From Vanrija pseudolonga (Eukaryota > Basidiomycota > Tremellomycetes > Trichosporonales > Trichosporonaceae): a DNA stretch of 64,000 bases. The stretch lies in NCBI RefSeq assembly GCF_020906515.1, contig NC_085851.1, positions 1 through 64,000 on the forward strand, read 5' to 3'. Positions 48,501 to 59,421 of this stretch are shown here, piece after piece. The notes below the pieces were generated by a model. The model ran no database searches. It saw only the letters and a list, made by a program, of their open reading frames with translations, and was not told the DNA's origin. The position numbers were made by a program, and so were the translations under genes. Positions within the stretch are counted from its first letter, which is position 1. Each line of letters opens with the position of its first letter.

Positions 48501-51500
48501 GCGTGATCTGCACCACAGCAGGCCGGTGGTAGATGAGAATCCAGAAGACCCAAAAGTCTTTGATCTTGGAGCAGATCTTCCACACGATCATGGTGAAGCC
48601 GAGGATGACACTGCGGCCCCAGACATTCTCGAGGAGGTACACGAGCTCTCGCTCAATGTTGGAGCCACCGCCAGAGAGAATGGCAATCCACTTGACAACC
48701 ACAAATGGCACCTTGGTGACTGAGTAGAGGATCGACTGGAACACTGTACGACGCTGGCGACCACGTGGGATAGGAACGGGCTTGAGCTGCGCGGTGAACG
48801 GTGTGGGCTCCGCAGTGATGCCCTCGGGGGGGTACACAATGACGTGGTTGCGACGCTCAGTGCTGCGCGAGTGCAGCTCGAGGGCGAGCTGAACGTGGAA
48901 GTCGGACGTGGCAATGTCGACGCGCGTGTCGGTCGCCCAGGCTGAGAACTCCTCGGACAGCCGCACGGGCTTACCGCCAATGCGTGCAATGATGGCCTCA
49001 CGGGTAGCCGGGGGAAGCTTGTGCCACTGCGTGTCGACGTCGACGCCGAGACACAGCTGGTGCATGAGCTCCATCCACGTGCGGCGGCAAAGGAGGCCAG
49101 CGGTCGTGTTGTCTGACAAGGCCAGCTCGGCCTCGAGCCGTTTGCTGATGACATGGTTACCACGCAGCTTGTGCTCGAGGTACATGGCCTCGGTGTGGGT
49201 CATGCCGAACTGAACATGCGCAACGTGGAAGATGAGAGCCTCGGCGATGAGGTGCGGGAGGGCAGGGCTGGGGTCCAAACTACGCTGGCTCAGCGTCGTA
49301 ACGGGAGCCGCCGAGAAGTTGAGCGCAACGTGCAGCGCAAAGCCGTCGTTGAAGCTGAGCGAGTTGAGCTCAGGGAGACCGGCCTGGGCAAAGTGCTCGC
49401 GGCCAAGCACGGCAGCGACGAGGCGACCCGTCGTCCACATATCCAGGCTGGTCTGAATGATTTGGGCAGTAGACGGAGCGAGAGGCGCCTCGGGGTCCGT
49501 GAGGGTGGCATGGAGGAGCTGTGCCACAGCCGTCGAGGTGTGTGTGTTGTCTGCATTCCATACCGTCGCGATGGTGAACGGCTTGGGAAGGTCGCGGCGA
49601 CGGAGAAGCGCAGTGCCCGCGCCGGTGCTGTCGCCCGACATGAGCTTGGGTTGAACGTAGACGGCGGGGTCGTCATCCGTCGGCGCAGGGGACGCGGCGG
49701 CAGTCGCGGCAAGTGGGGACGACGAGGACGACCAGTCCTTGAACGTGAAGAGTGTGGTGCCGATGGCCGCCGAGCCCGCGGCAATGTTCTGCGCAATCAG
49801 GTCGTTGTACAGGAAGTCTGCGGTCCAAGGGAGGGCATGCAGCACGCAGCCAATGACAAAGCCAACAGCAGCCGAATAGAGGATGATTTTGACGTGCGCC
49901 GCCGTGTTGGTCGTGAAGCAGCGGTTGAACTGGAAGAGCAGGCAGCACGAGTAGCCAAACGAGTACGAGTAGTACATTATGGTTGTCTTGTGCGACGAGA
50001 CAAACACCCACATGAGGACGGTCATGACGCCAAAGATGACGCCGCACTTGGCGAAGACGTCGACGAGCGCCTTGACGTTGGCTGCTTTGCGCTTCCGCTC
50101 CGTCTCGGCAGCCACCTGCTTGGCATGCTCGAGGTTGGCGAGCTTGTCCTCGGAGAGCGTGTCGCGGACCGACCAGTACTTGAACAGGGTGACGTCGAGG
50201 ATAAGGGAGCCAAGACAGAAGTAGATGATGCAGAAGCAGAAGCCGTAGCGCGCACGCTGGTCGGTGTAGATGGAGGGGTAGGGCTTGCGAGCACCCATGG
50301 CGAGCATGATCCAGCGGTCAAGAAGCGCGACGAGGAACAGGCCGAGGTTCTGGCCAATGTCCCAACGAGCCAGACGGAAGAGGGTGAGCACGTTGTGGTC
50401 CTTGAGACCACGCGAGAGGGAGCGCTGACCGGAAACCGCCTCGCCGAGCTTGGTGAACCACGCCGTTGTAAACTGCTCGGGCATGTCCTTGCTGCCCCCC
50501 TGCTTGAAGAGCCAGTCAATGTAGGGCATGGCACGGGCTGCCTTGTCGAGTAGCGGGTCGGCAGGCTTGCCCGAGCGGTGAGCGTGCACACGGACGTAGG
50601 CTGCGAGGGCAGTGCGGAACGCTGTCGGGGCATCGGGCGCGTCATCCTTTCCAAGGAGGCCGCGCTTCTCGTCGGCCTCGATGCCAAGGTTGGACTTCTC
50701 CGACTGCTTGGCCGTGTTCCACTCGGCAATCTGGGCAGCCTTCAAAGGTGGAATGTTGTCCATCCATGTTGACCACGCATGGCACAGGCGGCGGTAGCGG
50801 AAGAGCACGAGCCCGAGGAACACGTACGTCGTGGTCAGGTAGATGGCCAGGTCGTGCCCGTTGACAAAGGACGAGATGAGGGGGTTGAGGAGAAGGAGGA
50901 GGAAGCACGATAGGAAGGCGTTGCGGCCCGAGGGGAGAGGGCTGCCGTGCTGGTGCATTGTGCTCATGACACCGAGGACGTTGAGGTAGGTCGACACGCC
51001 GATGAGGTAGGCAGCAAAGATGAAGCCGGCCGCCGGGGAGACTGTGACGCCGAACGCAATGGTACCGCCGATGGAGATGAGGACCGCGATGACGAACCCG
51101 CCCGAGAGTCTCTGAACGTGGAAGTAGATCATGTTGTCGTAGGCATAGTGGGGGAGGTAGTGGCTCGCGGCCGAGCCGACCCAGCCCGTGACACCGGCAG
51201 TGAGCAGGAGGGACACGAGTAGGGCATAGGTCGCGACCTGGACATGCTTCGGGTTCATGAACGCCGTCATGAACAGTCCGCGACCTGGGATGGTGAGCAC
51301 GGGCGGCGCGCGACAGTGGTGGACACGTACCAGTAAACGTGAGCAAGAGGACGTCGAGGACAGCGGGCATACAGAAGATGGACATGGCCGATGCCGAAGC
51401 GAACCGGATCCTCCACACCTGCATCCACTCGCGCCAGGTGAGCTTGACCGACGACGAGGCGGCCATGGCGAGCATGATGGCGTCGCCACGCTCATCGGGC

Positions 51501-54281
51501 ACAGTGTCAGTCGACGCGTACAAGGTCATGATCTCGTTGTCGACGCGCTCCGAGGCCATGGGAGCTCCGAGGTCGTCGAGCTCCTTGTTGTAGCGGTGGT
51601 AGATAATGTCGCCAATGTCGCGGGGAACAAGGCCAAAGTAGTTTTCGCACTGCGAGCCGAGGGTCCAGAGCTCGGAGAAGACAGCGGCCTGGTCGGGCTG
51701 CGAGAGGAAGAGCGGACAGCGGTCAGTGGTCTCGAGGTAGACGTCTTCAAAGGCGGCGCGGCGGAGGACGGTGAAGAAGATGACGGCGAAGAGGTCCGCC
51801 GCGACATCGACCGGCGTGCTGCTCGGCTCGCGACCGTAGCATGACAGAAGGGAGCGGGTCAGCTTGCTCATGACCTTGTGGTTGCCGTAGAAGAGGGCAT
51901 CGAGGACGATATCCTCGACGAGGTCGTGGAGGTAGAGCAGGTTGTCGAGGGAGGGCAGCTCGGTGGCTCCCTGGCGAGCAAGGTGCTGGAGTCGAAGGGC
52001 GAGGAGGTGGCCAACAGTCAGCGAGCGATCGAGCGCCTTGCGGGCAGCGAGGTGGGTCCAGTTGTTGTGCGTCGTGTCGTGAGTCAGCAGGCGGTGGACG
52101 TAGGCGCGGATGCTCTGCACCAAAAAGTGCTTGTTGCGCGAGAGGCCAATCTTCTGGAGCATGAGGAGCAGCTCGGCTGGCGAGGCCTCCTCAAGCGCGA
52201 CGCGAATCGTTGGCGGAAGACCGGAGTGGTGCTGTGCGGTCGTCGAGACGGCGTCCAGCACGACCTCGTGCTCGAACCGCTCGGCGCGCGGGATGCCAGA
52301 GTGCGCGAGAAAGGTGTGCAGGATGACTGCCGCGTCGTTGGGGCTTTGGCGTGAGATGAAGATGTCGACGCCGTCTGGGTCAGAGTCGTGACGCACGCGG
52401 CAGACACCCCAGAACTGCGCGTTGCCGTCGGGGGTGCGGAAGCCCGAGTGCAGGCCCTTGAAGGCGAGGATGCGGCGCGAGCCCAGGCCGGCGATGAGGT
52501 CGTGCACGCGGACATCACAGGCGCGGTCCTGGGCGAGCTGGCGGAGGGCAATGAGCACGTTCTGCTCCTCGGCACCCGTGACGGGCTCGAGCATGGAGAG
52601 CTGCAGCAAGTGCGCCTGTGACTCGACGATCGCGTCGTAGTGCTGGATCAGCGGCTCGCATCCGATCGGGAAGCATCCGTACGGCGAGAGGAGGTTGCCG
52701 TCCTGGTCGGCATTCCAAAAGTCGGTCCACGACGCAGGGAACATGGAGAGGTAAGCCGGGGGCTCGACGACGGGCGCGATCTCGGTCTGCCAGCGGGAGA
52801 GGAGCGGGGGGAGCGGCTGCGGCTCGAAGCACACTGCGGCGCCGGGGACGACCTCTTCAATGTCATCCAGGTTGAGCGCCTTGACGTCGTCAAAGGCGCC
52901 GTCGCCAAAGTCGACGGTGCCCTCGACGGCCATCCACGAGCGCTGGAGGTCGATGATTTCCGCGCGGCGAAGGTACTCGAAGCCTCCGATGGTGCGGGAT
53001 GCGGCGGTGGGCTTGCGGGATTTGCGCTGGCCGGGCATGCCGTCAAAGGGGCCGTGCTCGAACACGGCGCCAAAGTGCTCTGCGATGGCGACGGCGCGCT
53101 TGACGACCGAGGGGTGCGGGGGATGGAGCCATTGGTCGAGGTAGCCGACAAAGAACTCTGGGTGGGCTTCACGGGTGCGCGCGCAGCGCGTCATGACCCT
53201 GCGGAGCTTCTTGCTCTGAAAGTAGCCGCGGCGGTGGCCATTGGGGAGGATGCATGCGTTCTCAATGATGAGACCGGACGCAAAGCCGAGGGTGATTGTG
53301 TCGAGAATGTCGGCATCGTGGTGGATGAGGAGAATGACAGAGATGCCGCGGTCATCGAGTGCTTGAAGTAGCGTGTCGGCCTTGTCCGATTTGGTCGTCG
53401 GAGAGCATCGGAGCGCAAAGCCAGTCAGGTCGAGCTCGAGGTATCTTTCGACGAGTCCAGCAATCGTCAGGCTGACAGTATCTGTGGCCAAGTCTTCGGC
53501 GGCAATCGTGTCAATGTCGATGCCGCCGAGAAGCATCTGTGGGGCCTTTGTCGTCCCGGACGTGATGGACGCGGCGAGTGATACACGTGAATCATTGCGG
53601 AGTGGGGCGAGCGACGATCGGGATGTTCGGGACGGCGATCCCCGCACGTTGATGTCCGACAGTGTCTCTACATCGTGCGATGGCGACATCTGGAGCGGAA
53701 ACACGACGAGGTCGGCGTTTCCGTTGGTAATGTCAATGGTCTCGTCGTTGCCGAGCAGGTTGGACACGACGCGGAACGAGCGCGTCTGGCGGAGGGACAC
53801 GTTTGTGCTGCTGCGGTCGGCGACGACCATGACTTCTGATACACTGCCCTTGCTCGGGGTTCTTCTGGCACTGGTGGGGATGAGCACGCGTTTGGAGGGG
53901 GAGGGGGGGTATGTGTGCAATGGGACAGCGTGGCTATGCGTGCAATGGGGAGGAGGTGCGATGGGAAGGACAAAGGAGGTGCTAGCCAGGGTGCATCACA
54001 GTAACAAAACCAACTCACGTTGGGGACTCGGACTTTTGTTTCGGCTTTGTTGACTGGCCCCCGGCGTCCTTGGGCTTGAAAAAGGTGTACGCGATGAAGA
54101 AGAGCAGTGGGACGGCGATGGCACTCGCGCCGATGGCGAGATTGACAGCCTGGTACAAGTGTGCGACAAGCTCCTTCGCCGACAGCACAGTGCTGCAGAA
54201 GATTTGGAGGCGGGGTTGCTTGGCGACGCCGCAGCCAGTGGCGGCAGCCGTGCCGAACCCGGGCGGGAAAAAGGAAGACAT
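45541..54281 (-). CDS. gtb3: Giant membrane-bound PelF/GT4-type glycosyltransferase (Gtb3/Gt4c-like)
   Basis: A 2848-residue protein from three exons (54019-54281, 51331-53870, 45541-51284) whose two introns (148 and 46 nt) keep frame. Residues 48-68 form a first membrane helix. Residues ~180-900 hold an unrecognised soluble region. From ~915 to ~1350 come many helices, e.g. FVIAVLISIGGTIAFGVTV. The C-terminal ~600 residues are a PelF-like GT4 enzyme: VIFNDVGCWPIAPGGVSN (~2258), HAILWRECCLNFSVAQCELP (~2495) and the nucleotide-sugar ExxxxxxxE motif in SEGLPLAIGEAALAG (~2690). In A. fumigatus the matching gene is required for galactosaminogalactan synthesis, where it is thought to polymerise Gal and GalNAc at the plasma membrane and export the chain. 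Linkage to epimerase, hydrolase and deacetylase genes supports that role. Confidence 0.85.
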
Positions 54282-54417
54282 GGCAGAGGCGGGGGTACCG
54301 TTGCCGTGGGCGTGACGGTCGTTGGTTTGCTACAGTCAAGTTGTAGGGTGGTTTGAAAGGATTGTGAGTGCTGCAGCTTGGCAGCTTTCGGTAGGTTTGG
54401 GCGGGGAGACTGCCGAT

Positions 54418-54433
54418 GGGGGGGGGGGGGGGG
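54418..54433. repeat. 16-base G homopolymer in glycosyltransferase leader/promoter
   Basis: An uninterrupted run of 16 G (C on the glycosyltransferase sense strand) sits about 140 bp before its ATG. Such runs often vary in length. Confidence 0.9.
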
Positions 54434-54538
54434 CAAGAGGAGGAGGACGAGCGAGGAGGAGAAGATAAGGGTGGTTGATTGATCATATGGTTCGTCGCGA
54501 CGAGCTCAGGAAGAGGCTGGTGTAGCTAGTCTCCCGCC

Positions 54539-55054
54539 ATGGTCTCGTCGCTCGAGCGAAGTATTGACTCATTGTGCGCGCTGGCCATCGCCCTCGGCCA
54601 TTTCTAAGCCGACAACAATACTCTCGACGCGTCGTTGAAGTTTCCCACGCCATTGTCGTCCACCCCGACCTGCAGCCATGTGCGCGAGGCCGCTCGCCCC
54701 TGGCTCTGGGAGAATGTCGACGTGCTCTCCGGCCGCGGATGGCTCTCGGTCGTCAACGCCCTTACCGAGGAAGTCGAGGACAAGATCAAGATCGAGGTCG
54801 TCGACGGCGAACAGCGGCTTGCTGAGGCGTTTGTCAGGCACGAGAACGCCAGAGCTCGGACGGCAGCGCAAACGGCATTCCCAAGTCGCCCTTCGACGCA
54901 GCCTTTGACCGCCACACCGACGCCTTGCCAGACACACCGGTTGCGTCGTCGTCGTCGACTGAGTCGGCGCTCCCGCAAGGGGCTTGGTGCATGCAGCATT
55001 CGCATCGCTGATTTTTCGCCCCCTACCCGCTTGGACCATGACCTCAGAGGTTAG
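54539..55054 (+). pseudogene. F-box/regulator-like gene fragment
   Basis: An ATG at 54539 opens MVSSLERSIDSLCALAIALG, then TAA at 54605-54607, then the same frame continues ADNNTLDASL and CSHVREAARPWLWENVDVL with SGRGWLSVVNALTEEVED. The second block resembles the segment after the F-box in many Tremellomycete proteins. The tail turns into low-complexity Arg/Ser sequence before a stop at 55054. I read it as a truncated, nonsense-broken gene copy within the exopolysaccharide region. It could instead be a short unknown gene starting downstream of the TAA. Confidence 0.4.
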
Positions 55055-56364
55055 GTCACCGAAATCTTGCCCACCCGCCCCCCGCAACGCGGCACGGCCG
55101 CCGCCACATTCCGGTTTTGTTTGGCTGCCGATCCCCTTCCCTGCAAGACAGATCTGTCACTGTGCGTATTCTCGTGTACGCAGCGCACCGGCCGGGCGCT
55201 TTGCCGAGAGAGAGATGCCGTGACATGCCCGACACAGATTCGGCTCACGCTCTTGGCGTGCTTGGCGCAGGTGGCGTGCCTCTCGAGATCCGATGTTTGA
55301 CGACGCGGAGGATCGACTACATACTCGTGTCGTCCGACCACGATGTCGAGCGACATGCCTCGCAGTCTTCAGCTTTCACGACTTGCTTTTTGCGTACAAG
55401 CAACGCCCAGCCCCCTCCTGTTCTGAGGGTGGGAATTCCGCGCGCCCGGCTGCTCTGGCGAGCCTAGTCCCATGCATGAGCAACCAGCCGTGGAGGGGAT
55501 GACGACTCGCGTGGCGAAGTACTCGATATCCCTCGCACTCGCACGCACCGTAGACCACTGCCTGTGTCAGCATGCATGCCCCCGCACCCAATGCAGGGCG
55601 ATACTCGCAGTACACAGTTCACAGTGCTCAGCTCACAGCTCACAGCTCACAGCTCACAGCTCCACAGGGTCGCTGCTGGGTTTTGCGCGCTGTCGATCGC
55701 CGAGTCGTCAACTGCTGCACAGGCCGCAACCCCGACCCTCTGCCACATTTTGATCCCCTGTACAGTTGTACGTTGCGCCGTTTCTCGCATCGCTCTCGTC
55801 CTCGCACCCGACGTGGTCTCGCACCGGATTCTCCTTGCAACGTTGCAACCTGATCTGGCCCTGCTGCAAAGCTCACGACAGGATCCGCCTTGCTGATCGC
55901 GCTGCTAGCAATAGTTCCCATACAGAGATGATGAAGTTCTATCTCCGTCCTGTGAGATGTCTTGGTTCACTCTACACGACGCGTCGATCGTTTCACTCCT
56001 CGGGCATCTCGCTGCTGACAAAAGGAAGCAAAAAAGAAAAAGAAAACACATCAAGCCCTCTCGAGCATTGGCCGCACTCTCCTTCACCTTTCCTGTTGCT
56101 CGCTGTCCAGCCTCAAGAGATCTTGGAGCCAACGTGCAAACTGCTCATCTCCCCCACCTCTAGACTCATTTTGACATTCTCTTCCTAGCCTCCTGCGGTA
56201 CGCTTCAAAAGTTCTGCTTACGTGGCGAGCTAACGCACACTCTTGCAAGACCTTCGCTGCCTAAAAGCCGTAGTGAATAGCAAATTGTCCTCTACCTTCT
56301 CCTTCTCCCTCTGCGGTCTGTTCTCTCGTCCTAATCTTCCTCTTCTTTCGGCACCAACACCTTC
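55055..56364. other. 1.3-kb upstream region of the epimerase gene
   Basis: No gene supported. The last 180 bp are strongly pyrimidine-rich (CTTCTCCTTCTCCCTCTGC type), typical of the leader of a well-expressed fungal gene. The sequence between 55055 and 56180 shows only short frames. Confidence 0.5.
55628..55664. repeat. Tandem 7-bp repeat (CAGCTCA)
   Basis: About five head-to-tail copies of CAGCTCA, in noncoding DNA 700 bp upstream of the epimerase gene. Confidence 0.85.
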
Positions 56365-57630
56365 ATGACTGCCTCTACCAGCTCAGACTCGCACCTCCTC
56401 ACCCCCGTCGACTCTGTCACGGTCAACCCCTTTCTCTATCGCGTCGACGACGACGTTACCTTCCTCGAGCTCGACGCCTACCGTTCGTTTCCTTCTCAGC
56501 ACGTCCTCGTGCTCGGTGGCGCTGGCTTTATTGGCTCCCACACCACCCTTGAGCTCCTCAAGGCGGGCAAGAACGTCATCATTGTCGACGACCTCAGCAA
56601 CAGCTTCTCGGTCGTCGTCGACAAGATCCTCCTCGCCGCCACAGTCTGGTGCAAGGCCAACGACAGGAAGGTGCCCAGCCTCCGCTTCGAGAACCTCGAT
56701 TACCGAAGTCAAGACCTCGCCGCCCTGCTCGACGAGTATGCCATTAGTGGCAGTTCCGCCCTCCGCTCGCGCATCTCCGGTGTGATCCACTTTGCCGCCT
56801 TCAAGTCTGTCTCCGAGTCCATCTCGCAGCCCATCGACTACTACCGCAACAATGTCTGCGGCCTCGTCGATCTCGTCGCACTCCTCGACACGTACGGTAT
56901 CCACAAGTTTGTCTTCTCCTCCTCGGCCACCGTGTACGGGACTAAAGCGGACCTCGGCCAGCCACTGAGCGAGTACGACGTCGTCCACCACCCCGAGTCA
57001 TTCCTCGACCGCCACGGTGACGTTTCGCACGCCACACCAGGTGTCACGGGGCTCACTTCCCCCTACGGTCGAACAAAGTACTTTGGCGAGGCTATTCTCG
57101 CCGACGTCGCATACTCTGCTCCCTCCAAGTGGAGCATTGTGGCTCTGCGCTACTTCAACCCGATCGGGTGCGACGCCTCGGGCCTGCTGGGCGAAGACCC
57201 GCGTGGCGTCCCCACCAACCTGTTCCCAGTCATCACCAACGTGCTCACTGGCCGCACGTCGCACCTCAACATTTTTGGCAGCGACTGGGACACGCGCGAC
57301 GGCACCGCCATCCGTGACTTTATTCACGTGTCCGACCTCGCTCGTGGCCACATTGCCGCCCTCGACATCAAGATCGCCGAGCCATTCCGTACCTTCAACC
57401 TGGGGACGGGCAACGGCACGACCGTCGCCGAGGCCGTCTCGGCACTCGAGCACGCCTCGGGACGCAAGGTGCCTGCTGTGCTCGCTCCCCGCCGCCCAGG
57501 CGACGTCGGTTCTTGCGTCGCCCGCAACGAACGTGCACTCTCCGAGCTGAATTGGACGACCACCGAGTCGCTCCAGCAGTGTGCCTTGGACCTGTGGAAC
57601 TTTGTGTCCAAGGCGGCTGTGGAGCGCTAG
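56365..57630 (+). CDS. uge3: UDP-sugar 4-epimerase (Uge3-like)
   Basis: An intronless 421-residue short-chain dehydrogenase of the GalE family that interconverts UDP-glucose and UDP-galactose, and possibly UDP-GlcNAc and UDP-GalNAc. It has an N-terminal extension of ~45 residues, the NAD motif VLVLGGAGFIGSHT, HFAAFKSVSESISQPIDYY, the catalytic SSSATVYG Ser/Thr region and the YxxxK pair in SPYGRTK. ALRYFNPIGC and RDFIHVSDLARGH follow. The residue matching E. coli Tyr299, which blocks N-acetyl sugars, is Cys384 here (GDVGSCVARN), as in human GALE, so the enzyme probably accepts both sugar pairs. It stands upstream of and co-directional with the Sph3-like gene (262 bp gap). In A. fumigatus, Uge3 supplies both precursors for galactosaminogalactan. 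Confidence 0.92.
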   Translation: MTASTSSDSHLLTPVDSVTVNPFLYRVDDDVTFLELDAYRSFPSQHVLVLGGAGFIGSHTTLELLKAGKNVIIVDDLSNSFSVVVDKILLAATVWCKANDRKVPSLRFENLDYRSQDLAALLDEYAISGSSALRSRISGVIHFAAFKSVSESISQPIDYYRNNVCGLVDLVALLDTYGIHKFVFSSSATVYGTKADLGQPLSEYDVVHHPESFLDRHGDVSHATPGVTGLTSPYGRTKYFGEAILADVAYSAPSKWSIVALRYFNPIGCDASGLLGEDPRGVPTNLFPVITNVLTGRTSHLNIFGSDWDTRDGTAIRDFIHVSDLARGHIAALDIKIAEPFRTFNLGTGNGTTVAEAVSALEHASGRKVPAVLAPRRPGDVGSCVARNERALSELNWTTTESLQQCALDLWNFVSKAAVER

Positions 57631-57892
57631 CGCGGCGCGCCCCACATGAAGCACAGGAAGTGATGCTTTGCCATACAAGGGTTTGCACAATGGATGTTGA
57701 ACATGGATCATTGAACACTGCATTGGGCGTCGTGTACTTCGGCGTTGCGTTAAAGCGGACAGTTGCATTGTACATACAAGTTTGACGGGGGCGAGGTGTC
57801 GGGAAGTGTGTACGGCCTCATGTGCATCCAAACTCCATTGTTGCATGCTTTCATCTTGGTCTCATTCGTATCCTTTCCCAATCAAGACGACA

Positions 57893-58684
57893 ATGCCCCC
57901 TGCCCCGATCGTGATCGTGCCGCTCTACATCTACCCGCTCCCTGGGTCGTGGGACCCGCTGGTCCTCGCCGCTAAAGCCCACCCCAGCGTGCAGTTCATT
58001 GCCATCGTCAACCCCTCCAGCGGGCCAGGGCCCGACCCCCTCCCCGACACGAGCTACCAGGCGGCCATTACCTCGCTCCTCGCCGTCACCAACATCTCGG
58101 TGGTCGGCTACGTGCACTGCTCGTACTGTGCGCGCGATTCAGCGGCAGTCAAGGCCGACATCGACCGCTATGCCGGGTGGGAGACTGCATCCAAGGGCTT
58201 GCTCCGTGTCCAGGGCATCTTCATCGACGAGGCTCCCTGGAACCCAGATCTCCGGGGACACTTGGCAGCGTATGCACACTACATCCGATCGGCGCGGCTC
58301 CGGCGCGCAGTGACCGCGACAGCGCCGCCTACCCTAGAAGCTGCGGCGCCACCCCGCAAAGGCCCTCTTGTGATCTACAACCCTGGGACGGTCGTTGCGC
58401 GGGGGTACGTCGAGGACGCCGACCTCGTCGTCGTGTTTGAGCAGTCGGCAGTCCAGTTTGCCGAGTGGTTCCTGCATCACGGTGTCGCGGAGATCCCCGC
58501 CCCCTTGCGCCACAAGTGCGTCGCCATGGTGCACTCGGTCAGCGGCGGCGCTGGGGGCGCCGTCGGGATCCTCGAGCAAGTTCGGCATCTCCGTCTCGGC
58601 GGTGTCTATGTCACGCATCAGCTTGGCGGCGGCTACAACGAGTGGCCGGAGGCGTGGGACGAATTGGCAGGTGCCGTTGTGTGA
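57893..58684 (+). CDS. sph3: Spherulin-4 family hydrolase (Sph3-like, GH135)
   Basis: An intronless 263-residue TIM-barrel protein of the spherulation-specific family 4. Sph3 of Aspergillus hydrolyses galactosaminogalactan and is needed for its production. The barrel begins at once with IVIVPLYIYPLPGSWDPLVL, then QFIAIVNPSSGPG, SVVGYVHCSYC and the active-site pair Asp112-Glu113 in GIFIDEAPW. A further candidate acid is Glu183 in VVVFEQSA. No signal peptide or membrane anchor precedes the domain from the ATG at 57893, nor from the alternative ATG at 57845, whereas the Aspergillus enzyme has an N-terminal anchor. Either an upstream exon was missed or the protein is cytosolic or leaves by another route. 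Confidence 0.88.
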   Translation: MPPAPIVIVPLYIYPLPGSWDPLVLAAKAHPSVQFIAIVNPSSGPGPDPLPDTSYQAAITSLLAVTNISVVGYVHCSYCARDSAAVKADIDRYAGWETASKGLLRVQGIFIDEAPWNPDLRGHLAAYAHYIRSARLRRAVTATAPPTLEAAAPPRKGPLVIYNPGTVVARGYVEDADLVVVFEQSAVQFAEWFLHHGVAEIPAPLRHKCVAMVHSVSGGAGGAVGILEQVRHLRLGGVYVTHQLGGGYNEWPEAWDELAGAVV

Positions 58685-59421
58685 CCGGCGGCCTCGTATG
58701 ATGTAGTCCTAGTCATCAATGTACAGTGATTCTAGGAGATGTGCATCCATTCTCGGACGCTCCGACCTCTCGTGCCAGCTTGGCGGCCGCTACGACAGTA
58801 ACGAAAGGCGTGGGAGCAGGTTGTGAGGATGGCGTCACGGATTCGGTTCGTACTCGCATCGCTGTTCGGACGGTGAAACCACGATTCGGGTTGCCTGTGG
58901 TGGCCACGGCTGGCATGTGGCTGGCGAACGACGGAGACTGCGACTGAGACATCAATGCGATGTATGGTCTGCGCAACGGATCCAGGTCGGTGTGAGATCC
59001 AGCTTGGCGTGAGATCCAATTCGGTAAAACGGATACGCTCGTACTCTAGATTCCGCCTCCGTGTTGGGTGCAACGAGTGACCTGGGTAAGGGGATGGGAT
59101 GACGGGATGACGGGGTTGGCAGTGTGTGTGAGGCCGGGTTCATAGCCGCAGCATGCACACTGGCACCGAGCACTGTTGACGCATACACACAGTGTAGTTG
59201 ACTCCTGCACCCAGCATGATTGTCTCCTGCAACCAGCACAGTTCACTCATGCATCGGCTTCAAGGCATTAAACTATGTGTCGGCCAGCGACTGAGCCGTG
59301 AAGTGTCGTAAGACGAGGGAGGAAGAATTTAACAGGAAGATGGAAGAAGCCCGCCCCTGGCGCCAGCGCCTCCAGGCCAGAAACAACGAAAGGACACAGC
59401 CAACAGGACCACAGGAACACG
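58685..59421. other. Convergent intergenic region
   Basis: 740 bp between the 3' ends of the Sph3-like and Ega3-like genes. Includes paired direct repeats (GTGAGATCCA at 58991 and 59009; GGGATGACGG near 59096). No gene recognised. Confidence 0.5.
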
